From: Centroberyx gerrardi
Lineage: Eukaryota > Chordata > Actinopteri > Beryciformes > Berycidae
Reading direction: 5' to 3'
Length of the DNA: 64,000 nucleotides
Assembly: GCF_048128805.1 (NCBI RefSeq)
Contig: NC_136000.1
Span: 27,985,359-28,049,358, forward strand
A program made the position numbers and the translations under genes. The notes under the pieces were generated by a model. The model saw only the letters and a program-made list of their open reading frames with translations. It did no database searches and was not told the DNA's origin. This document shows, piece by piece, positions 56,808-64,000 of the stretch; positions within the stretch are counted from its first letter, which is position 1; each line of letters begins with the position of its first letter.

Positions 56808-59800
56808 GTGAGTGATGGAATGGATACCAAGCAGGCAGATGACACACAATACACACAATCTAAAATGCATTCATATGACTTGATGATTTATGTTACATAT
56901 GATTTTCATGGCTCCATGGACAACATCTAACATGCATCATGCTTCATCCTTTCATCCTCCCAATCAGGTTCAAAGTGTGGAGTTCCTCAGGCGAGGAGCC
57001 CGATGGATCACACTCTGAGGGTGGTAGGAGGGACCGAGGCCGCGTATGGATCACACCCATGGCTGGTCAGTGATCTGCCCTCAAAATCCTGGCTTCTTTA
57101 AAGTGGTAATCTGCGACATCTCTCATTGCTGTGGTGTTTCTGCACTGCTCTTCCCAGAGATCACCTGTCAATCAAACAGTGTGTCCAGTACTGTGACGTC
57201 TTTCTCCTTGGATTCTCTGTTGATGCAGTTTGAGTTTCTCTGTTCAGCCACGGTGGCTATCACTGCTCATGATAACTACCCAGTTCTTCTTCTAGTTATT
57301 CCAAACAAACCGCTGTTGCTGCTGCAGGAATCGTAAAATGCATCACAAAGTAACAATGTTGTAATGAACCTGGCATAGCAAGAGACTCCATTTCTCATTT
57401 GTGTGTAGTGGAGGGTAAACCCGTCCACTGTATCAAACTGATACAAGTTATATGAGGACAGTGTCTTTTTAACTTTGAGTAAAACATCAATCAATGCTTT
57501 TCTGGTAGAAATGTACCCTCCTTTTTATGTACCACTACATCACTGCAGCTGGGCTAACAGTTGGTAAAACTCCCAAGTGATTGAATATCAGGAGTACAAC
57601 TACTCCATACATTCTACTCCAGAGACAGAGAGCACAAATCAATTCCATCCACAGAGAGGCTTACATCTATCTGTATCAGTTTCCAGTTGTTGTGTAAATG
57701 TTGAATGTCTGTCATGGCAGCATTCTGTGTGCTCAGGTTTCTCTGCAGAACAAGGGATCTCATTTCTGTGGAGGGGCGATCCTGACTGACCGCTGGATCA
57801 TGACCGCTGCACACTGCTTTGCATCGATGTCAAAGTAGGGTTCTTACCTATTGTCTCAGAGTATTGTCTATATTGTCTACTGTTGTCTGTTATCCCTTTT
57901 GATTTGACAATGAAGACCGCTTTCTCTTGCTTGGTATCCAATAAACTAAATCCTACGTCTCTCCTCTGTCTAGAGAGTTTCTCAGTGGTGTGAGAGTGGT
58001 GGTGGGAGAGTTTGATCGGAGGGTACGAGATGAAGAGGAGCAGGCCTTCCTCATCAAGACCGTCTCGGTCCACGAGAAGTACCAGCGCACTTTGCCCATG
58101 AGCTACGACATTGCCCTGCTGGAGCTGGATCAACGCATTCTACTGGGCAGGTTTCCTTTCTGATGATTAGTTAGACTTCGATCAGTGTTTTATATCCTAT
58201 GATTACAGTTTAGATTTACAGCATTGTGGATTGGTGGTGGCGGCATGTGACTGGTGATTCCCCTCTGATTTTAAACCTTAGAAAATCCTAGCAATTTAGG
58301 TAAATGAAAAAGCACACTTTACTCCAAAAACCACTGGCACTGAAGCTCCCTTAAGCAAGGTGCCAAAAACTGTTTGTCTTACTTTCCTGATTAAGTGTAA
58401 TAAAATACCACTACATCATTATTACCAATAATAATACTCCAAAATGTGTACTCCATTTGCCCTCATCTTACTTTGCTAAAAGCCTCTGATTGACTGTGAT
58501 TGTCTACAGGAGCCAGTGTCCAGCCAATATGTCTGCCTCTGCCCAGTGAGAATTTCCCGCCTAAAACCAGATGCATTGTGGGTGGATGGGGCAGGATGAA
58601 GGAAAGTAAGGGGTTTTATCATTAATGTTATACAAATGCTGCTCTGTCATACAACTCCTGTTGTATGACAGTTAGCTAACTGGCAAACTTGAATGGCAAG
58701 GAAGGAACTCTGGCGAAAATAAAAATACAAAAATATAAATGACTTCTCTTTTTTTATTCGGTTTGAACTTGGAAAGCCAGCAGGCTAACTAACTTACCTG
58801 GATAGCTATAGGATAGTATGGCTAGTTTGAACTTGGAAGGACAGTTAGGCTAACTTGCTAGCTTCCTCCTCTTTTACTCCTCTACTTCTACTGCCAGAAA
58901 AACTGTGCTTCTTTCGCTTTGCCCATTGAGGTTTAATTCAACCAATTTGAATTTTACTCAGTTCTCTGTCCTATTCATTCTTAGGGGGTCGTGTTCCTGC
59001 GGTACTGAGAGAGGTCCAGTTGGACTTGGTGGAGCCAGCCAGGTGTAAATATGTCCTCCAGACGATCAAAACCTCCCTTCTGAACCAGGGACCAGACCAG
59101 CCTCGGCCGCCCATGACTGTACTGTGTGCCGGACCAGAGAGAGGAGGGAAAGATGCCTGTCAGGTAGATGAGGAAATACTGTCTGCAAGAATCACAATTT
59201 TAATCTCCAATAAACCAATTCATATGCAACGAGATTACTTCTGGGTTCTTCAAAATTTGCATAAACTACTGTGATGTCTACAGCAATGTATACAGCTAAA
59301 TCTTACACACATACTCACTTTTATAATAAATAATGGTGTAAAAGCAGTGCTATGTAATACTATGCTATGTTTGCTAACAATGCATTTGTTAGCTAGCGAG
59401 TCAAGTAGCCTAACATTACTGTACTCTCCCTAGAAGATATGCTGGCAGCTGATCAAGCAGAGAGTGGAGATCACATCCAAATAAACTGATCATTAATATG
59501 TTGCTGCGAATGCACCGTGGGACTGTACAGGCTTTTAAAGCACTGCACTTGCTTTTAAAATTGTTTTGATCCAGTCCATTTACCAGCAGCGCCTGTTCTC
59601 CGTCTCTCTCAGTAATACACAGTCAACACATTATTTGCATCAATGACTGGAAACACAGGGCTTGAGGTTGAACGCGGGGATTTCTTTCACTTTGTGCTTT
59701 TAATCATCCCCTCCTCATCCCTCCACCCCTCCCTCCCTCTCCGCAGGGCGACTCGGGGGGTCCTCTGGTGTGTCCGGCGGGGCGGGGGGGCGGGCGCTGG

Positions 59801-61364
59801 GTGGCGGTGGGCGTGACGTCCTGGGGGAAGGGATGTGGTCGGAGCTGGGCGAACAACAGCAGCCGCCCCCCCTCCAGGAGAGGCTCACCGGGGATTTTCA
59901 CTGATATCAGGCTGCTGCTGCCCTGGATCAAGAGCAAACTGAGAGAGGGTAAGGTGTCAGGCCAAATTATTCTGAGTTCCATTATAGTAAAATGAGTCAA
60001 AAGGGTAAGACTGGTTGTACTGGTTGTTGCCCAGTACAACCACAGTCTTCTATTGGTAGACACTGAGCAGCTCTACTGGAGCAGTTGGGGGTTCAGTGTT
60101 TTGCTCAAGGGCGACTCAGCAGTAGTTCTTGAAGGAGGGCAGAGTGTTATTCATTCACTTCCCAGCTAGTCCTGGGATTTGCGACTGGTGACCTTCCAGT
60201 CATAAGTCCGCCACTCTAGCCTCTAGGCTACTGTCGACCCCTTATGAGTGAATTAAAATCATTATGATCATAATGTGATATAAATGCAGACAATGTGCAA
60301 TACTCTCTGGGGCATCTGTATGGCTAAAAAAACAAATGCTTTAGAATGCAGGGAAATAAGAATAGTGCATATATGCTATACAACATAATGCGCTAATGGG
60401 GCCTCACAGTCTGCTTCAAGTAAATTGGAACTGAAGAGTCATAACAATCAGAGGTTTGGATATTAAGGGCAATCATTATATAAGTAGGCTACTGTTATTA
60501 TACCATATTACTATACTATAAACAGTATTGCAAATGCTATTAAAAATAACTTGCCTTGATGAAACTCAGAGGAAATAAGTCTTATCAATAAATTGATTAT
60601 ATTACTATACTATATTACTATACTACTATACTACTATAATATATACTTCTGTAATCCACCTAGGTTTTTACCATGAAAATACATGCTTGAGTGTCACAGT
60701 CCTACCAGGAGGTGTTTAGGTACTGTGTATTGGTATAATACTGATAATATTGTTTGTATAGTATTAATAAAGATACTTATTATTTTTCTTATTCTCGATT
60801 TTATCTTTCTATATATGCTTCAGCCTATGGGCAGCAGGAGGGGAGGACTCTGTCGAGTGAGTTGTTTTCATCTTGTCAGAGCAATTCATATTCATCTATT
60901 TTTCATAATGTGTACATGCTTCTTTGATGTGTACAGTAATGTGTGTGTGTGTGTTTCAGGACTGTGCAGCGTGAGCGATGGGCCTGTGACTGACAGCGAG
61001 GGCGTCATCAGAAACCCCGCCCTCCCAGGTCATCGCTATGACAACAATGAGTGAGTGACAGTTTAGAGGAGGTGAACCTAGCTGTGCTGAACTTTAGAAA
61101 CTAGCATGAGCAGTGATAGCCACCATGGCTGAACAGACAAAGAAAAGAGCATTTGATCAAAATGCACTTCTTGATTCAATAATTAATAATTCAAACAAAA
61201 CAATTTATTGACCAGTATGATGTAATATTCCATTTTAAAGCTCTTAGTGCAAAGATCTATAATCTATGAAGAGCAAATATCTCCCACAATGTTCCTGCTT
61301 TTCCATGTTGGGTCACAGTTGCATGAATGTAGAGCAGCGCTTTGCTGAAAAAGCTCAACTAAAC

Positions 61365-61456
<92 letters not shown>

Positions 61457-63006
61457 GCTGTGTTCGTGGGTTATCTCTGTTCCTGCAGGTTATGGTATTC
61501 TGCTGGAGTTTGATCATTTTGATTTGGAGAATGACTCGCACTGTCTGTACGATCGACTCACTGTCTCAGTAGGGGCCCACAGGCCTGTTGGTGAGTTTAG
61601 ACCATAGACTTTTAAGAATAGGGTCTAGACACACATACACACACACACCACAAGAGTTTTAGTTCTACATGTCTTGGAGGCAGTAGCTCTAGAGGAAGAA
61701 ATAATCTCATTGGTTAAGTTAAACCTCAGTGGGCGGAAGCCAAATGGCAAAGCAGGAACTCTCGTGAAAATATAATAAAAACATAAATGGCAATGACTTC
61801 TTTTCCATGGCATTCATGATGTTGGAAGGTCAGCAGTTAGCTAACTAGCTTACCTAGATAACTATAGGACATGGCTAGTTTGAATTTGGAAGGTCAGCTA
61901 GGCTAACTAGATAACCTAGATAAGTTAGTATGGCTAGACTGCATTTTTTCAGTTAGTAACAAGAACGCTACGCTTCATAATATTAGCTTCCTCCTTTCTT
62001 ATCTCTTGCCTTTTTCACTGGGCTTCAGTCTAATGTTACTTAGCCAGAAAAACTGAGAGATTATTTCTGCCTCCAGAGCAGCTCTGCCTCCCAGAAATGT
62101 TTGTAGAACTAAAACTCCAATCTGCCAAGAAAACATTCACCCAAATGCACATAAATACATATAAGCAGACACAAACACCTACATGTGCGCATACACTTTA
62201 TCTTTCTTCGTCTTTCTTTGTCTTTCTTTATCTTTCTCTCCCTCTCTTTCTCTTTCAGGGATATTCTGTGGAAGTGTCCTTCCCGGCCCGCTGTTTCTGA
62301 ATAATTCCCAGAGTGCAACGCTTCTCTTCTCCTCTGACATTAGCGGAGCGGGAAGTGGGTTTGTTGTCAGGCATCGAGCTGTCCAGGGACATCCTGGTCC
62401 CGGTGGGGAAAACACACACACACACACACACACTCATTCATATACAGGCCATACTAAAAATACGTTCACTCATCATGGTACTGTATAAGGTGCTTTGATT
62501 AAAAGTGTTCACCAACTGGCTTATATTGTGCATATATATACTGTATATACACACACACACAAACAGTTTCAGTCTCTGTTGACTACTGTGTCTGCTCTCC
62601 CATAGCAACCTGGGAGTAGAGCAGGCAGACGTCTCATGACACAATAATGAGCTGCACGAGACACACACACACACACACACACACCGAGTGAGGAGCTGTA
62701 GAGAGGATGAACCCTGCTGTTAATAATGTGCCTTTTGTTTCTGGAATTCAGTGTGCAGATGAATGTGTATTTGTGTTGCACTGGGCTATCCTCCAATGTG
62801 TGTGTGTGTGGGAGTGTGTGTATTTGCCTGTGTGTGTGTGTGTGTCTCTGTGTGTGTGTGTGTGTGTCCATCAGGGTGTGGGACAGTGGTTCTGGTTGGG
62901 GATCAGAATGGTGTCCATAGCCCAAATTACCCACAATCCTACAGAAATGACTCTATCTGCCACTGGGTCATCTATGCTCCACAGGCCCATGTTGTTAAGG
63001 TGACAC

Positions 63007-63045
<39 letters not shown>

Positions 63046-63970
63046 AACGTCACCTCCACCAATCTGGCACTGCAAGCAGGTTTAAAACAAATGCTAAGAA
63101 TTATGAGGAAATACAACTTGAGCCAGGTCTGGTATTTAGTGACAGGCTGGTTATTGTGTTGTGTTTCTACTCCCAGCTAGACTTTGTTGATTTTGACCTG
63201 GAGGAGTCAGATGGGTGTCTGTATGATTCCCTCTCTGTCCTGGGAGACGTGGAGGGAACAGAGGAGCTAGGTAAGATGCTAAGAAACTAGATCGAAAATC
63301 ACTTCATCCACTACATTTTACATACTTGTTCACATATGGATCATCAGTAGAAATAGGCACAGGTGAAATTGTGTAATAACATAATGATGTGGTGTGAAAT
63401 GCGATGTTACCTCTCTGTATTTCTCTCACTCTTTTTCTGTCTGTCTCTCTGTCTATCGTCTCGGTTCTGTTTGCTCAGTTCTGTTTCACTGACACAAGTG
63501 AACTCACACTTTTTCACTTGTTTTAGGAAGAAAGAGGGGAAATGAAGACTTAAGACTTGAGAATAGTTTCCACCCCAGCACTTGTCACTCATCTCGATGA
63601 GCTGTCTGATGAACTCTATAGCCACACCCAGCTCACTGCTGGCCACACCCACAGCAAATGTTATATGCCCCAAAACATCATTGAAAAGCCAATTTCAGGC
63701 AAACGGGATTTAGGCATGAACACACAGGGTCACAGACTGATCATGTTAAATATATCCTATGTATCTATTGTTATTTTAAAGTGAAAATAGTTGCATATTG
63801 CAGCTTTAAGAGGGACATTTTTCCCATGTTTTCCCTAGTGGTGCTGTGTGGTCGCAGTGTGCCTCCTCCTGTCCTGTCCTATGACAGTGTCATGGTGCTT
63901 CAGTTCACTTCAGACAGCACCATCACACACAGAGGCTTCAACGCCACACTAGCCTTCATCAGCCATGCAG
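56738..63970 (+). CDS. ovch2: Ovochymase-like secreted serine protease with CUB domains (5′ part)
   Basis: Thirteen exons (56738-56807, 56968-57065, 57737-57834, 57974-58146, 58510-58605, 58985-59163, 59747-59948, 60960-61050, 61457-61590, 62259-62402, 62875-62999, 63177-63270, 63839-63970) give 545 residues in frame; the gene continues past the window. Residues 1-20 form a signal peptide, and R41/V42 (LRVVGG) is the activation site. Catalytic residues: H82 (MTAAHC), D134 ([10 protein letters not shown]) and S241 (GDSGGP). D235, six residues before the serine, predicts cleavage after Arg/Lys. CUB1 spans about 308-423 and CUB2 starts at 430, each with the FDLE...CLYD calcium-site pattern. Ovochymases are egg or oviduct proteases acting on egg-envelope glycoproteins (oviductin in amphibians). 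The ovch2 rather than ovch1 name rests partly on synteny. The loop after SWGKGCG is longer than in trypsin and carries NNSS. Confidence 0.9.
56968..57065 (+). CDS. ovch2: ovch2 coding exon 2 (residues 24-56)
   Basis: Propeptide cysteine (SKCGVPQ), activation site LRVVGGTEA and GSHPWL. Donor GTCAGT. Confidence 0.92.
57066..57736 (+). other. ovch2: ovch2 intron 2
   Basis: Contains the dispersed repeat copy at about 57210-57345 (see 8195-8325). No exon. Confidence 0.75.
57737..57834 (+). CDS. ovch2: ovch2 coding exon 3 (residues 57-88)
   Basis: [16 protein letters not shown] and the catalytic-histidine motif WIMTAAHC. Donor GTAGGG. Confidence 0.94.
57974..58146 (+). CDS. ovch2: ovch2 coding exon 4 (residues 89-146), ending at a GC donor
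   Basis: [14 protein letters not shown] and catalytic aspartate in [14 protein letters not shown]. Only a break after CTACTGG, before GCAGGT, joins in frame to exon 5 and gives [12 protein letters not shown]. The GT four bases later would shift the frame to an early stop. Confidence 0.85.
58510..58605 (+). CDS. ovch2: ovch2 coding exon 5 (residues 147-178)
   Basis: [18 protein letters not shown] and the conserved [11 protein letters not shown]. Donor GTAAGG. Confidence 0.92.
58640..58930 (+). repeat. Repeat shared between two ovch2 introns
   Basis: GAACTCTGGCGAAAATA, AGCTATAGGA, ATGGCTAGTTTGAA, TTGGAAGG and GCTAGCTTCCTCCTC recur in order at about 61740-61995 inside the MITE at 61654-62117, so this is a second copy lacking recognisable ends. 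Confidence 0.7.
58985..59163 (+). CDS. ovch2: ovch2 coding exon 6 (residues 179-238)
   Basis: [18 protein letters not shown], then [16 protein letters not shown], with the specificity aspartate D235. Donor GTAGAT is weak. Confidence 0.92.
59164..59746 (+). other. ovch2: ovch2 intron 6
   Basis: No exon or recognised repeat; pyrimidine-rich over the last 40 bp before the acceptor. Confidence 0.6.
59747..59948 (+). CDS. ovch2: ovch2 coding exon 7 (residues 239-305)
   Basis: Catalytic serine in [20 protein letters not shown] and [18 protein letters not shown]. Much more GC-rich than its neighbours, with G runs (GGCGGGGGGGCGGGCGC). Confidence 0.93.
59949..60959 (+). other. ovch2: ovch2 intron 7 between protease and CUB1
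   Basis: Contains a minus-strand SINE (60040-60244), ACTATACTAT-type low-complexity at 60600-60640 and (GT)n just before exon 8. The phase-1 join across it needs no extra exon, though a small one cannot be excluded. Confidence 0.65.
60040..60244 (-). mobile_element. tRNA-derived SINE
   Basis: Read on the minus strand it starts near GGGGTCGACAGTAGCCTAGA, with TAGCCTAGAGG as a recognisable A box and GTCGCAAATCC as a degenerate B box about 35 bp later. The tail includes GGTTCAGTGTTTTGCTCAAG on the + strand, a core common in fish SINEs. Confidence 0.65.
60960..61050 (+). CDS. ovch2: ovch2 coding exon 8 (residues 306-335)
   Basis: Opens CUB1: [19 protein letters not shown] and LPGHRYDNN. Preceded by (GT)n 8 bp before the acceptor. 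Confidence 0.9.
61371..61454 (+). repeat. (CT)42 microsatellite serving as polypyrimidine tract
   Basis: Uninterrupted CT repeat ending two bases before the acceptor of ovch2 exon 9. Confidence 0.97.
61457..61590 (+). CDS. ovch2: ovch2 coding exon 9 (residues 336-380)
   Basis: [18 protein letters not shown], then [16 protein letters not shown] of CUB1. The acceptor CAG follows directly on an 84-bp (CT)n array. Confidence 0.92.
61654..62117. mobile_element. MITE with terminal inverted repeats of about 60 bp in ovch2 intron 9
   Basis: GAGTTTTAGTTCTACA and GGAGGCAG...AGAAATAATCTC on the left are mirrored by GAGATTATTTCTGCCTCC and TGTAGAACTAAAACTC on the right. The interior contains repeated GGCTAACTAG motifs. 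Confidence 0.78.
62259..62402 (+). CDS. ovch2: ovch2 coding exon 10 (residues 381-428)
   Basis: Completes CUB1: [19 protein letters not shown] and [11 protein letters not shown]. Donor CG/GTGGGG is weak and followed by (CA)n, but it alone joins in frame to give PGCG. Confidence 0.82.
62403..62874 (+). other. ovch2: ovch2 intron 10, microsatellite-rich
   Basis: Holds (CA)n at about 62409-62432 and 62661-62683, and (TG)n at 62796-62867 ending 3 bp before the acceptor CAG. No exon. Confidence 0.85.
62875..62999 (+). CDS. ovch2: ovch2 coding exon 11 (residues 429-470)
   Basis: Opens CUB2: [19 protein letters not shown] and [18 protein letters not shown]. Flanked by (GT)n before and (CA)n after. 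Confidence 0.92.
63003..63042 (+). repeat. (CA)n directly after the ovch2 exon 11 donor
   Basis: Starts at the fourth base of the intron (AAG/GTGACACACAC). Confidence 0.95.
63177..63270 (+). CDS. ovch2: ovch2 coding exon 12 (residues 471-501)
   Basis: [19 protein letters not shown], the calcium-site strand of CUB2. Donor GTAAGA. Confidence 0.92.
63271..63838 (+). other. ovch2: ovch2 intron 12
   Basis: Contains the dispersed repeat copy at about 63566-63705 (see 41520-41905). No exon. Confidence 0.7.
63839..63970 (+). CDS. ovch2: ovch2 coding exon 13 (residues 502-545), last in window
   Basis: [32 protein letters not shown] of CUB2. Ends CATGCAG before GTATGT at 63971; following exons lie outside the window. 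Confidence 0.92.
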
Positions 63971-64000
63971 GTATGTGCAGAGAGAGACATAGTAGGTGAA

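Overview
The window is vertebrate nuclear DNA, almost certainly from a ray-finned (teleost) fish. It has GT-AG introns, compact genes, dense microsatellites and many short DNA transposons. Three protein-coding genes can be read exon by exon on the + strand: a Dickkopf-3 gene (dkk3, coding 14661-23380, complete, 274 aa), fatty acyl-CoA reductase 1 (far1, coding 32273-48602, complete, 518 aa), and the 5′ part of an ovochymase-type secreted trypsin-like protease with CUB domains (ovch2-like, coding from 56738, running off the right edge). From general knowledge, the human counterparts DKK3, FAR1 and OVCH2 all lie on chromosome 11p15, so the grouping fits a conserved syntenic block. The three genes do not form a pathway: one is a secreted Wnt-family modulator, one a peroxisomal ether-lipid/fatty-alcohol enzyme, one an egg-envelope-type protease.

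Layout. 1-11.0 kb: intergenic or intronic DNA rich in transposons, with a truncated hAT-like element at the left edge, an 802-bp hAT-like element at 2652-3453 and an LINE-type 3′ tail near 4.3 kb. A CpG-rich block at about 11.0-11.2 kb looks like the promoter and first exon of a minus-strand gene (mical2 is a synteny-based guess only). 14.7-23.7 kb: dkk3, seven coding exons. 25.4-52.9 kb: far1, with a CRE-containing promoter, a non-coding first exon, 12 constitutive coding exons, a second version of one exon, and a 4.3-kb 3′ UTR. 52.9-56.6 kb: intergenic. 56.7-64.0 kb: ovch2-like gene, 13 coding exons in the window.

Most notable observations. (1) far1 carries two consecutive 172-nt versions of the same exon (42187-42358 and 43054-43225), both open, both with good splice sites and identical phases. 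The frame permits only one per mRNA, which is the signature of mutually exclusive splicing. (2) Two copies of one hAT-like element, more than 99% identical over 1.47 kb, lie at the left edge and inside far1 intron 5. The intronic copy has matching 8-bp target-site duplications, so the family moved recently. (3) In ovch2, one intron must use a GC donor to keep the protease frame, and one CUB exon is tightly flanked by (GT)n and (CA)n tracts that could pair in the RNA. (4) dkk3 ends at a stop two codons after the last conserved cysteine, so it lacks the long C-terminal tail of mammalian DKK3. I did not find evidence for a wholly new biological system.
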